Assembly: GCA_039920745.1 (NCBI GenBank)
Contig: JBDSDD010000076.1
Location: 1-64,000 of the forward strand
Origin: Scleromatobacter sp039920745
Lineage (GTDB): Bacteria; Pseudomonadota; Gammaproteobacteria; Burkholderiales; Burkholderiaceae_C
Length of the DNA: 64,000 bases
Reading direction: 5' to 3'
The notes under the pieces are model-generated. The model made no database searches and was not told the DNA's origin. It saw only the letters and a list, made by a program, of their open reading frames with translations. Position numbers and translations under genes: made by a program. Position 1 is the stretch's first letter. Every line of letters begins with the position of its first letter. Below, in pieces: positions 52,359 through 62,298 of this stretch.

Positions 52359-53774
52359 TCAATGCGCCGGTGCGTTCGCCTCGACGAAGGCCTTGACGAC
52401 GCCCACGTCCGCCGCGATGACGGTGAAGCGCTTGGGCCGCGACTCCAGGTCGGCCAGCGCCGCCGGCAGCTCCGGCCTGCGGCCCAGGGCCTCCAGGATC
52501 GTGTCTGCGAACTTGATCGGCAACGCGGTCTCGAGGACGATCATCGGCTGGCCGACCGTCACGTGCTCGCGCGCCACCTTCAGGCCGTCGGCGGTGTGGG
52601 TATCGATGACGACGCCGAAGCGGGCGTCGGTGTCGCGGATCGTGGCCAGGCGGTCGGCGTGCGTGCTGCGGCCCGAGACGAAGCCGAAGCCGGCGATGCG
52701 CGCCTTTTCGGCGTCGGACAGCGTGAACGCCCCGTCGCGCTGCAGGCCGGCGCCGAACAGCTCGCGCGTGCGCCCGCCGTCTCGGCCCAGCAGGTCGAAC
52801 ACGAAGCGCTCGAAGTTGGACGCCTTGGAGATGTCCATCGACGGGCTCGAGGTCTCGAAGGTCTCGGCTGAGCCGCGCACGCGGTAGACGCCGGTGCGGA
52901 AGAACTCGTCGAGCACGTCGTTCTCGTTCGTGGCGACCACCAACTGCGCGATCGGCAGGCCCATCATGCGGGCCACGTGGCCGGCGCAGACGTTGCCGAA
53001 GTTGCCCGACGGCACTGCGAAGCTGACCTTCTGGTCGTTCGAGGTCGTCGCCTGGAGGTAGCCGGCGAAGTAGTACACGACCTGGGCCAGCAGGCGCGCC
53101 CAGTTGATGGAGTTGACCGTGCCGATGCGCCACTTGCGCTTGAACGCGAGGTCGTTGGAGACGGCCTTGACGATGTCCTGGCAGTCGTCGAACACGCCTT
53201 CGACGCTCAGGTTGTGGATGTTCTCGTCGCGCAGGCTGAACATCTGCGCCTGCTGGAACGGGCTCATGCGGCCGAAGGGGCTCAGCATGAACACGCTGAC
53301 GCCCTGCTTGCCGCGCATCGCGTGCTCGGCCGCGCTGCCGGTGTCGCCGGAGGTGGCGCCCAGGATGTTGAGCGTCTCGCCGCGGCGCGCCAGCTCGTAC
53401 TCGAACAGGTTGCCCAGCAGCTGCATCGCCATGTCCTTGAAGGCCAGCGTGGGGCCGTTGGACAGCGCCTCCAGATGCAGGCCCGGCTCGAGCGGCTTCA
53501 GCGGCACGATGGCGTCGGTGCCGAACACCGCGGCTGTGTACGTCCTGGCGGCCAGCGCCTTCAGGTCGGCGGCGGGGATGTCGTCGATGTAGAGCGACAG
53601 GATCTCGAACGCGAGCTCCGCGTACGACAGCCCGCGCCAGCGCGTCAGCGTGGCGTCGTCGACCTTCGGGTAGGACTCGGGCAGGTACAGGCCGCCGTCC
53701 GGCGCGAGGCCTTCCAGCAGGATCTCGCTGAACGAACGCGGCGTCTGGTCGCCGCGAGTGCTGATGTACTTCAT
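52359..53774 (-). CDS. thrC: threonine synthase
   Basis: ThrC converts O-phosphohomoserine to threonine with PLP. It has 471 residues, of the long (yeast/E. coli-like class I) type. The start MKYISTRGDQTPRSFSEIL is typical. NGPTLAFKDMAMQLLGN near residue 110 carries the PLP lysine, then GATSGDTGSAAEHA, the phosphate loop, and the SINWARLLAQVVYYF segment. VPSGNFGNVCAGHVA is the later glycine-rich loop. hom precedes it on the same strand with 76 bp between, which hold a repeat copy; homoserine kinase is not in the window. Confidence 0.96.
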   Translation of the reverse strand: MKYISTRGDQTPRSFSEILLEGLAPDGGLYLPESYPKVDDATLTRWRGLSYAELAFEILSLYIDDIPAADLKALAARTYTAAVFGTDAIVPLKPLEPGLHLEALSNGPTLAFKDMAMQLLGNLFEYELARRGETLNILGATSGDTGSAAEHAMRGKQGVSVFMLSPFGRMSPFQQAQMFSLRDENIHNLSVEGVFDDCQDIVKAVSNDLAFKRKWRIGTVNSINWARLLAQVVYYFAGYLQATTSNDQKVSFAVPSGNFGNVCAGHVARMMGLPIAQLVVATNENDVLDEFFRTGVYRVRGSAETFETSSPSMDISKASNFERFVFDLLGRDGGRTRELFGAGLQRDGAFTLSDAEKARIAGFGFVSGRSTHADRLATIRDTDARFGVVIDTHTADGLKVAREHVTVGQPMIVLETALPIKFADTILEALGRRPELPAALADLESRPKRFTVIAADVGVVKAFVEANAPAH

Positions 53775-53800
53775 CGGGCGAGGGTCTCCCGAGACCTGAT

Positions 53801-53841
53801 GAACTCCCCCTCGGGGGGCAGCGACGGGAGGAGCGTGGGGG
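53801..53841 (-). repeat. GC-rich palindromic repeat, copy 2
   Basis: Read on the minus strand this 41-bp element matches the copy at 19499-19538: CCCCCACGCTCCT, a 5-base variable part, then CGCTGCCCCCCGAGGGGGAG. It sits between the hom stop and the thrC start, 27 bp before the thrC ATG. Confidence 0.75.
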
Positions 53842-53850
53842 TCGACATGA

Positions 53851-55176
<1,326 letters not shown>

Positions 55177-55207
55177 TTCACCTTGTGTTGCATTCTCGTT
55201 TTGCAGC

Positions 55208-56227
55208 TCATTTTGCCGGTATGACCTGCGTGATCAGCGCCGGCAGGTCCCAGGCACCGCCCGGGCCGATCCCGCGGCACATGCCGGTACTCGACGATGC
55301 GGAAGGCTCGAACGCGAAGCCGTTCCACGTCCAGCTGTCGGAACTCATGCAATCGCCGACGCCGCGGCCCTTCTGCTGCGAAGACAGCGTGCTCGACGCC
55401 TCGTCGAAGACCGTACCGCTGAACGTGACGACGCGTGGCGCGAATGGCGGCTTCAGGTTGGCGATCCAGTAGCCGTCGCCGGCGTTGTAGGCCGCGCGCC
55501 AGCAGGCGGTCGACACCAGCACGCGATTGGCGTCCAGGTGCCACACCCTGGGCGCGTTGTCGCCCGCGCGGGCGTCGGTGTTGTCGAGCAGCACGCAGTC
55601 GTCGCTGTGCGGGATCATCGCCACGATGCGTTCGGCCAGTGCGGCGTCGCCGGCGCGTGCCGGCATGATGCGCACCGCGCGCAGCGTGGGCGGAGCCTCC
55701 GGCAACTTGGCGTTGTCGTCGCTGAGCGTGCCGCGCCGCGTGATGGCGCTGGTGGTGCCGACGCGGCCCTGCAGGTCGTCCATCTTCAGCAAGACCGCTG
55801 CCGCGCCGTCGCCCGACAGGTGCCACGCCTTCTTGCCGGCCGTGAACGCGATCGCGCTCGTGCCGGTCAGCGCCTTCAGCAAGGCCTCGACCTGGCTGGC
55901 GCCGAGGTATCCCCGGTGGGAGTCGCGACCCATCGCGATGGTGCCGGCGGGCTTGCCGGCGATCGTCAGCGTGAGTTTGGGGGGCAGCTTGCCGCCCTCG
56001 CCGGTGTCGGCGACCTGCACCTCTGCCGTGATGCCCGCGCGCGGGCCGGCCAGGCGCGTGAACAGCACCGAGACGCCGTTGGAGTCGTCGTCGCGCTGGT
56101 AGCCCGCTGCGCGACAGGTGCGGGTGTTGTCGCAGACGACCTGCCAGTCCTTGTTCTCGAAGGACTGCGCGCCCGCCCACGTCGGCCAGGCCAGCGCCCC
56201 GATCATGAGGAAGAAGACGTTGCGCAT
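55208..56227 (-). CDS. DUF1176 domain-containing secreted protein
   Basis: This encodes 339 residues. A signal peptide (residues 1-20, cut after AGAQ or nearby) precedes a single DUF1176 domain, with SFENKDWQVVCDNTRTCRAAGY at its start (the two Cys probably form a disulfide) and paired Cys further on, such as DDCVLLDN and STACWRAAYN. The family is periplasmic or outer-surface and functionally unknown. It starts 2 bp after the alaA stop and ends 31 bp before hom, so it is embedded in an amino acid operon. This is a strange place for a secreted protein. Confidence 0.85.
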   Translation of the reverse strand: MRNVFFLMIGALAWPTWAGAQSFENKDWQVVCDNTRTCRAAGYQRDDDSNGVSVLFTRLAGPRAGITAEVQVADTGEGGKLPPKLTLTIAGKPAGTIAMGRDSHRGYLGASQVEALLKALTGTSAIAFTAGKKAWHLSGDGAAAVLLKMDDLQGRVGTTSAITRRGTLSDDNAKLPEAPPTLRAVRIMPARAGDAALAERIVAMIPHSDDCVLLDNTDARAGDNAPRVWHLDANRVLVSTACWRAAYNAGDGYWIANLKPPFAPRVVTFSGTVFDEASSTLSSQQKGRGVGDCMSSDSWTWNGFAFEPSASSSTGMCRGIGPGGAWDLPALITQVIPAK

Positions 56228-56229
56228 GA

Positions 56230-57453
56230 TCAGGCGTTCCGCTTGCGGTAGCCGTCGAGAAAGCGCGCGATGCGCGACACCGCTTCAGTGAGGTCGTCGG
56301 CGTTGGGCAGGAACACGATGCGGAAGTGATCCGGTTGGCCCCAGTTGAAGCCGGTGCCCTGCACGATCAGCACCTTCTCCTCGGCCAACAGCTCGTAGGC
56401 GAACTGCTGGTCGTCGGCGATCGGGTACATCTTCGGGTCGAGGCGCGGGAACATGTACAGCGCGGCCTTGGGCTTGACCACCGTCACGCCCGGGATCTGG
56501 GTCAGCAGGTCGAACGCAAGTTCGCGCTGGCGCGCGAGACGCCCGCTCGGGGCAACGAGATCCTTGATGCTCTGGTAGCCGCCCAGCGCGGTCTGGATCG
56601 CGAGCTGGCCCGGCGTGTTGGCGCACAGGCGCATCGAGGCCAGCATGTTCAGGCCCTCGATGTAGTCCTTGGCGTACTTCTTGGCGCCCGACACCACCAT
56701 CCAGCCCGCGCGATAGCCGCACGCACGGTAGTTCTTCGACAGGCCATTGAACGTGACGCACAGCACGTCGTCAGCCAGCGAGGCGATGCTCGTGTGGGTC
56801 TCGTCGTCGTACAACGTCTTGTCGTAGATCTCGTCGGCGAAGATCACCAGCTCGTGCTGGCGCGCCACCTCGACGATGTCCTGCAGCACGCTCACCGGAT
56901 ACAGCGCGCCCGTCGGGTTGTTCGGGTTGATGATCACGATCGCCTTGGTGCGCGAGGTGACCTTGCGGCGGATGTCGGCGATGTCGGGCATCCAGCCGGA
57001 CTGCTCGTCGCACAGGTAGTGCACCGGCGTGCCGCCCGACAGCCCGACCACGGCCGTGTACAGCGGATAGTCCGGCGACGGGATCAGCACCTCGTCGCCC
57101 GAGTCCAGCAGCGCGTTCATGCTGAAGGCGATCAGCTCGGAGGCGCCGTTGCCGAGGTAGACGTCGTCCACCGTCACGCCGGCAACCTTCTTTTCCTGCG
57201 TGTAGTGGACGATGGACTTGCGCGGCGCGAACAGGCCCTTGGAGTCCGTGTACGCGGCGGCATGCGGCAGGTTGCGGATCATGTCCTGCACGATCTCGTC
57301 CGGCGGCTCGAGGCCGAACGAGGCCACGTTGCCGATGTTGAGCTTGATGATCTTGTGGCCTTCGTCCTCCATCTGGCGGGCCTTGTCGAGGACCGGGCCA
57401 CGGATGTCGTAGCCGATGTTGGCGAGCTTGCTGGACTTGGCGATCGGCTTCAC
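56230..57453 (-). CDS. alaA: alanine transaminase AlaA
   Basis: AlaA is a fold-type I aminotransferase that makes alanine from pyruvate and glutamate. It has 407 residues. Signatures are LNIGNVASFGLEPPDEI near residue 40, IVIINPNNPTGALYP near residue 170, FADEIYDKTLYDDE, and the PLP lysine in TFNGLSKNYRACGYRAGW near residue 240. The start is GTG at 57453. It heads the minus-strand run alaA - DUF1176 - hom - thrC - moeA - moaD - moaE. The alaA/hom/thrC order is one I know from other betaproteobacteria, which supports AlaA over a generic aminotransferase call. Confidence 0.92.
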   Translation of the reverse strand: MKPIAKSSKLANIGYDIRGPVLDKARQMEDEGHKIIKLNIGNVASFGLEPPDEIVQDMIRNLPHAAAYTDSKGLFAPRKSIVHYTQEKKVAGVTVDDVYLGNGASELIAFSMNALLDSGDEVLIPSPDYPLYTAVVGLSGGTPVHYLCDEQSGWMPDIADIRRKVTSRTKAIVIINPNNPTGALYPVSVLQDIVEVARQHELVIFADEIYDKTLYDDETHTSIASLADDVLCVTFNGLSKNYRACGYRAGWMVVSGAKKYAKDYIEGLNMLASMRLCANTPGQLAIQTALGGYQSIKDLVAPSGRLARQRELAFDLLTQIPGVTVVKPKAALYMFPRLDPKMYPIADDQQFAYELLAEEKVLIVQGTGFNWGQPDHFRIVFLPNADDLTEAVSRIARFLDGYRKRNA

Positions 57454-57644
57454 GGCCGGTATCCCTCAGGAAAAGAAATCGAAAGGCGCTTCCGGAGCCG
57501 GAACCACCGTCTGTTCGTCATTGCCCCAAGTTTCTCATAGGGAAACCCCGCTCCGGTGCACGAACGACATCCCCGGCGCCGCTTTGGGGCGGCCGCTGCC
57601 ATCAGGATGTGACGCCAGCGCCGTACGCTCGCGACCGCAGGAAC

Positions 57645-58377
57645 ATGGACGTGAAGGTCTCGCCGAAACTGAGCGCCTGGATCGCGAACGACCTGGAACG
57701 CGGCTGCGCGGCGCCCGATGTCGTGGCGCGCCGCGGGTGCAGGACTTCGATCCGGCGGTCGCCACGGCCCTGGTCGGCGCCGTCGTGCAGGCCCGCCGCG
57801 ACGGTTTGCCGCCGCCCGAAGGCGAGGTACTGGTCGAGCTCGACGAACCCGGCTATCGCTGCGAAACCCCGCGGCGGGCCGCGGGTTCGGTGATCCGGAC
57901 ATTCGATCGCGACGTCGTCGTCACGCTGCGCATCGCACAGCCCGCGCCGGCCGGCCCGAGCAACGTGCCAGCGAGGGCATGTTCACCTGTGCGAAGGAGA
58001 CGCCGTTCGTCGCGCGGATCGAGCGCCGCGTGGCTGAGCCGGTGAACTGTCTCTTGCGCAATGGCGAAGGCTTGCAGTTGCTGCATTACCACCCTGGCGC
58101 CGGCAGCGCGCCTCGGTTCGACTTCCCGACCCCAGTCACTGCCGCCGACGACGCGTCGCTGGCGTGCAGCGGGCAGCGGGCAGCGCGTGTCGTCGCTGTT
58201 GACCTAGCTCAACGACGGCGAGCGCGGCGGCGAAACCGTATTCCCCGAGATCGGCCTGGCGGTCACTCCGCGCCAGGGCCACGCCGTCCACTTCGAATGC
58301 ACAAATCGTCACCGGGCCCGTGTGACATCTCGCTGCACGAGTCCCATGGCCTTCGTGCGACGTCGTCGACAGGCCAC
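57645..58377 (+). pseudogene. decayed 2OG-Fe(II) oxygenase (prolyl 4-hydroxylase-like) gene
   Basis: Pieces of one protein family occur in order but in different frames. From 57645: MDVKVSPKLSAWIANDLERG; next frame, DFDPAVATALVGAVVQARRDG; later, GMFTCAKETPFVARIERRVAE and NGEGLQLLHYHPGAG; and finally in a third frame LNDGERGGETVFPEIGLAV followed by RQGHAVHFECTN. These match the N-terminal, jellyroll and GGETxFP parts of bacterial prolyl-4-hydroxylase-like enzymes. At least three frameshifts and a stop separate them, and the central HxD and late His regions are damaged or missing. It is clearly a pseudogene unless the assembly is wrong. Confidence 0.75.
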
Positions 58378-58381
58378 TTCC

Positions 58382-58387
58382 TATAAT
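58382..58387 (+). promoter_or_regulatory. TATAAT -10 box upstream of the Mth938-family gene
   Basis: A perfect TATAAT lies 60 bases before the TTG start at 58447. No -35 hexamer at 16-18 bp spacing resembles TTGACA. The context CTATAATC is repeated at 58936-58943. Confidence 0.4.
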
Positions 58388-58446
58388 CGAGGGGCTTCCC
58401 AGACGCCGTCACGCTCCGCCGGGCGCATTTTTCTCAGGACAAACCC

Positions 58447-58827
58447 TTGAAATTCCAGCCCGACACGCTCGACGGGGTGAACAACATCACCCGCTACGAC
58501 GTCGACAACCTGCGCGTCAACGCCGACCCGCACACGACGAGCGTGCTGGTACCGTGGGTCGGCCAGGTCAAGGACTGGCACGCGCGCAGCGTGGAGGATC
58601 TGACGCCGGCGCACTTCGACTCGCTGCTGGCGTACGACCCCGAGGTCGTGATCTTCGGCAGCGGCCCCAAGCTTCGCTTCGTGTCGCCTGCGCTCTACCG
58701 CAGCCTCATCGACAGACGCATCGGCGTGGAGACCATGGACAGCGGAGCGGCTTGCCGCACGTACACGGTGCTTGCCAACGAGGGCCGGCGCGTGGTCGCG
58801 GCCATCTTGGTGGCACCTGCTGCATGA
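58447..58827 (+). CDS. Mth938-like domain-containing protein
   Basis: This encodes 126 residues of the Mth938/NDUFAF3-like (DUF498) fold, whose human member helps assemble mitochondrial complex I. VLVPWVGQVKDWHARSVEDL (about residue 37) and VVIFGSGPKLRFV with the closing IGVETMDSGAACRTYTVL are family hallmarks. The bacterial role is unknown. The only suitable start is TTG (KFQPDTLDGVN follows). It begins just after the decayed oxygenase gene and is followed after 219 bp by bcp. Confidence 0.85.
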   Translation: MKFQPDTLDGVNNITRYDVDNLRVNADPHTTSVLVPWVGQVKDWHARSVEDLTPAHFDSLLAYDPEVVIFGSGPKLRFVSPALYRSLIDRRIGVETMDSGAACRTYTVLANEGRRVVAAILVAPAA

Positions 58828-58936
58828 GCTTCTTCACGCGGCCGAAACACGCGCTTCCCGCGCTGTCTGCCTATACAAGCGGGGCCCGATGAGCCGGCCC
58901 GTGGCGGCCCGCTCAGGGCACATGGGCAGTTCACTC

Positions 58937-58942
58937 TATAAT
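58937..58942 (+). promoter_or_regulatory. TATAAT -10 box upstream of bcp
   Basis: A perfect TATAAT lies 104 bases before the bcp ATG, without a clear -35. If used, it would give a leader of about 100 bases for bcp. Confidence 0.4.
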
Positions 58943-59046
58943 CCATGGTTGTGCCTGACCTGTACCGATGTCATCTCGGGGCAGGTCACCAGGCCCCTAC
59001 CACGTCACGCACACCAGATCGACCGACGGTTCGACCGAGACCTTAC

Positions 59047-59520
59047 ATGACGCCTGCACTGAACAAAGCGCTCCCTGAATTTGAAGCACTCGCCACCAAA
59101 GGTGTCAAGTTCACGCCGCATGCCTTCCAGGGCCGCGCCGTGGTGCTGTATTTCTACCCCAAGGACCACACGCCGGGTTGTACCACCGAGGCCATGCAGT
59201 TTCGCGACATGCACGCCGAGTTCATCAAGGCCGGTGCGGTCGTTTTTGGCGTTTCGCGCGACAACATGGCCTCGCACGACAAGTTCAAGCAGAGCCTCGA
59301 GCTGCCGTTCGAACTGATCGCCGACACCGAAGAGAAGCTGTGCCACATGTTCGGCGTGGTCAAGAACAAGATCATGTACGGCAAGAAGGTCAAGGGCATC
59401 GAACGCTCGACCTTCCTGATCGACGCCAGTGGCATGCTCGTGGCCGAATGGCGCGGTATCAAGGTGGCCGGCCACGTCGAGGAAGTCCTCAAGGCCGTCA
59501 AGGACCTGAAGAAGGCCTGA
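59047..59520 (+). CDS. bcp: thiol peroxidase Bcp (peroxiredoxin Q)
   Basis: This encodes 157 residues of the PrxQ/BCP family, reducing hydroperoxides with thioredoxin. YPKDHTPGCTTEAMQFRD near residue 40 has the peroxidatic Cys. In E. coli Bcp a resolving Cys follows five residues later, but here that place is Met (CTTEAM), so the enzyme is of the type without that disulfide. It may be 1-Cys or resolved by the later Cys in KLCHMFG. VFGVSRDNMASHDKF and STFLIDASG are typical. A terminator follows directly. Confidence 0.94.
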   Translation: MTPALNKALPEFEALATKGVKFTPHAFQGRAVVLYFYPKDHTPGCTTEAMQFRDMHAEFIKAGAVVFGVSRDNMASHDKFKQSLELPFELIADTEEKLCHMFGVVKNKIMYGKKVKGIERSTFLIDASGMLVAEWRGIKVAGHVEEVLKAVKDLKKA

Positions 59521-59543
59521 GCGCCCTGCTCTGCCTGCCAGAT

Positions 59544-59565
59544 AGCCGCCTGCGGGCGGCTTTTT
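59544..59565 (+). terminator. terminator of bcp
   Basis: 7-bp stem AGCCGCC/GGCGGCT with a 4-base loop, followed by TTTTT. It is 23 bp after the bcp stop and 28 bp before the convergent cyclophilin stop. Confidence 0.85.
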
Positions 59566-59593
59566 CACGTCCGGCCACCCAGGTCGCGCGGCC

Positions 59594-60580
59594 TCAGTTT
59601 GCAGCCACCCGCGACTGGATCCTGACCGGCACCGTGATGTTGCACAGGTCGATCGCGCCGGCCTTGTGCACGTACCAGGCGTCCTGGCGGTTGCGCCGCG
59701 ACTCGATCATCGCGCTCCACTGCGGCGTGTCGGTGCGAAACACCTGGACGTCGGGGCGCGTGGCCTCGGGCATGTCGGCGAGGCGCTCGACCTTGGCGAT
59801 ACGCACGTTCTGCTCGGGCTTGTCGTAGAAGCCCATGTTCTGGCCGCCGCGCGGCAGCGAGGCCAGCAGTTCCATGCCTTGCAGCACGCGCGCCACCGGG
59901 GCGATGTTCTGGTCGAGGCCGCGCGGCGACTGGCCGATCACCGCGTAGAGCTCGGCGCCGCTGCCGCTGTCGACCGTGTTGCCCCGGCCCGCGCCGATGG
60001 TGCCGTAGCAATGCGCGATCCACGCGCGGTGCGTCTTCGGATCCGCGGCCACCGGGAAGCCGTCGACGAAGCCGGTGACGGGGGCCCAGACGTCGTGATC
60101 CTTGAGCGCCGTGATCTTCAGGCCGCGGTCGCTGATCCAGAACTCCGGATCGAGCTTGCGCTGCGCCGCGCCGAACGCGCGACCCTTGGCGGGGTCGTCG
60201 TCGTCGGTGTCCGGGTCGCCCCACTGCGCGACGAAGTTGTCCTGCACGCGCAGCACCGCCAGGCCGTCGAAGTAGTGCTGCGCGACCAGCGTGCGGATGT
60301 TGGCCGCATGCTTGGGCGCGAAGCGCGGGGCCAGCTCGATCCAGACGACGCCCGACGGCAGCGTCATCGCCAGCACGTCGTTCGGGTCGGGGCGGCGCCA
60401 GGCGCTGGCGGGGGCCTCGCGGATGATGTCGGCGGTGGTGCGCCCGTGGGAGGCGGATGCCGCTGGCGTGGCGGCAGGCGTGGAAGCCTGGGCCTGGGCG
60501 GCCGCGGCGGCGACGCTGAGGCCGGCGACGGTGGCGAGACGGAGAAGTCGTTGCACGGAGATCCTTGGGCGTGAGGTCAC
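59594..60580 (-). CDS. secreted peptidyl-prolyl isomerase (cyclophilin type), long form
   Basis: This encodes 328 residues. The start is GTG (TSRPRISVQRLLRLATVAG follows), giving a signal peptide with a cut near AAAQAQA (about residue 30). An Ala/Thr/Pro linker precedes a divergent cyclophilin-like domain with VWIELAPRFAPKHAANIRTL, FDGLAVLRVQDNFVAQWGDP and IGQSPRGLDQNIAPVARVLQGM. Classical FHRVI and FFIN signatures are altered (LRVQDNFVAQWG), so activity is uncertain. Its start overlaps the DUF885 stop by 4 bp. Third cyclophilin in the window. Confidence 0.85.
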   Translation of the reverse strand: MTSRPRISVQRLLRLATVAGLSVAAAAAQAQASTPAATPAASASHGRTTADIIREAPASAWRRPDPNDVLAMTLPSGVVWIELAPRFAPKHAANIRTLVAQHYFDGLAVLRVQDNFVAQWGDPDTDDDDPAKGRAFGAAQRKLDPEFWISDRGLKITALKDHDVWAPVTGFVDGFPVAADPKTHRAWIAHCYGTIGAGRGNTVDSGSGAELYAVIGQSPRGLDQNIAPVARVLQGMELLASLPRGGQNMGFYDKPEQNVRIAKVERLADMPEATRPDVQVFRTDTPQWSAMIESRRNRQDAWYVHKAGAIDLCNITVPVRIQSRVAAN

Positions 60581-62298
60581 GGAGCGAGGCGGCGCGAGAT
60601 CCAGGCGTCGACCTGCTCCTCCAGAATGCCCAAGGGTACCGAACCGAGCGCCAGCACGGTGTCATGGAATGCACGCAGGTCGAAGCGCGCTCCCAGGCGC
60701 TCCTGCGCCCGCGCGCGCAGCTCGCGGATGCGGATCTCGCCGATCTTGTACGACAGCGCCTGGCCGGGCCAGCTGATGTAGCGGTCGACCTCGGTGGCCA
60801 CCTCGTGCTCGCTCAGCGCGGTGTGGGCCAGCAGGTAAGCGCGCGCGTCCTCGCGGCTCCAGCGCCTGGCGTGCAAGCCGGTGTCGACGACCAGGCGGGC
60901 GGCGCGCCACATCTCGTAGGTCAGGCGGCCGAACTGCTCATACGGGGTGAGGTACACGCCCATCTCGTCGCCCAGGTGCTCGGCATACAGTGCCCAGCCT
61001 TCGCCGTACGCGTCGACGAAGCTGAGGCGGCGGAACGCCGGCTGGCCCGCCTGCTCGGCGGCCAGCGCGATCTGCAGGTGATGCCCCGGCACGGCCTCGT
61101 GCAGCGTCAGCGCGGCCAGCGTGTAGAGCGCGCGCGACGGCAGTGCGTGCGTGTTGACCCAGTACATCCCGGCAAAGCCGTCGGGCTGCGGCGCGAGCAC
61201 GTAGCGGCCCGTGGTGTAGAACGGCGCGATGTCGTCGGGCACTGGCGCGACGCCATAGGGCTGGCGCGGCAGCACGCCGAAGAACTTCGGCAGCAGGCCG
61301 TCGATGCGCTTGGCGATCCACGACGCATGCGCCAGCAGTTCCTGCGGCGTGCGCGCGTAGAACTGCGCGTCGGTGCGCAGGAAGCGCAGGAAGGCCTGCA
61401 GGTCGCCGTCGAAACCGGCCTGCTGCTTGACCACCTGCATTTCCTCCAGGATGCGCGCCACTTCCTCGAGGCCACGCGCGTGGATTTCGTCGGCCGTCAG
61501 CGCCAGCGTCGTGTACTGGCGGATCTGCGCGGCGTAGAACGCGTCGCCGTCGGGCAGGTCGCAGGCGGCGGTGGTCTGGCGCGCGCCGGGAACGTAGGTC
61601 TCGCGCAGGAAGGCCAGCAACGCGCGGTAGGCTGGCAGCACCTGTTCGCCGATGACGCAGCGCGCCTCGGCCTGCAGCGCGGCCTGGTCGGTGGCGCCCA
61701 CGGTGGCGGGAAACGCACCGAACGGCTTCCAGAACGGCGTGGCGGCGGGATCGGCCACGCCGGCGATCGCGGCCAGCGGCTGGTCGCGGCCCTGCAGCAC
61801 GACCTGGGGCACCGTGTAGCCGGTAGCCAGGCCCTCGCGCAGCAGCGCCGTGTGCTCGGCCATGAAGCGCGGGATCTCGGCCAGGCGGGCGAGGTAGCGC
61901 CGATAGTCGGCCGCGTTGCGCAGGGGCTGCGCGTCGCACAGATCCACGAGCGGGCCATAGAAGCTCGAGTCGCTGTTGAGCGGCATGCGATCCGCGTGCG
62001 ATTCGACGGCCCCGATGAAGCCGTGCAACTGGTTCTCGAACACCGCGCGATCGATGCGCGCCGCGTCCGACATCTCGTCGACCGCGATGGCCGCCAGCGC
62101 CTCGCGCGTGTCGCGCCAGCGCGTGAGGCGTGCCGCACGGCTGGCCGCGTCGACGCGCTCCAGGCGATCGTCGTGCGACGCATCGCCGACGCTGGTCGCG
62201 AGCTGCGGGTACTCGGCCAGGCGCCAGGCCCAGTCGTCGGCCGCCAGGCGCGCGAATCGCGCGTCGGCGTCGGTGGCGGGCGCGGGCGCGGCGGTCAT
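60577..62298 (-). CDS. DUF885 family protein, putative zinc peptidase
   Basis: This encodes 573 residues with the all-helical DUF885 fold. LHEAVPGHHLQIALA near residue 405 contains the HExxPGHH zinc motif of this peptidase-like (M32-related) family, and the later YGEGWALYAEHLGDEMG carries the Glu ligand. No signal peptide is evident, so the enzyme may be cytosolic and act on short peptides. It overlaps the DHDPS-family gene by 1 bp (stop TGA overlapping ATG) and the cyclophilin gene by 4 bp. Why a peptidase and a prolyl isomerase share this unit is unknown; peptides rich in proline or hydroxyproline are one idea. Confidence 0.88.
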   Translation of the reverse strand: MTAAPAPATDADARFARLAADDWAWRLAEYPQLATSVGDASHDDRLERVDAASRAARLTRWRDTREALAAIAVDEMSDAARIDRAVFENQLHGFIGAVESHADRMPLNSDSSFYGPLVDLCDAQPLRNAADYRRYLARLAEIPRFMAEHTALLREGLATGYTVPQVVLQGRDQPLAAIAGVADPAATPFWKPFGAFPATVGATDQAALQAEARCVIGEQVLPAYRALLAFLRETYVPGARQTTAACDLPDGDAFYAAQIRQYTTLALTADEIHARGLEEVARILEEMQVVKQQAGFDGDLQAFLRFLRTDAQFYARTPQELLAHASWIAKRIDGLLPKFFGVLPRQPYGVAPVPDDIAPFYTTGRYVLAPQPDGFAGMYWVNTHALPSRALYTLAALTLHEAVPGHHLQIALAAEQAGQPAFRRLSFVDAYGEGWALYAEHLGDEMGVYLTPYEQFGRLTYEMWRAARLVVDTGLHARRWSREDARAYLLAHTALSEHEVATEVDRYISWPGQALSYKIGEIRIRELRARAQERLGARFDLRAFHDTVLALGSVPLGILEEQVDAWISRRLAP

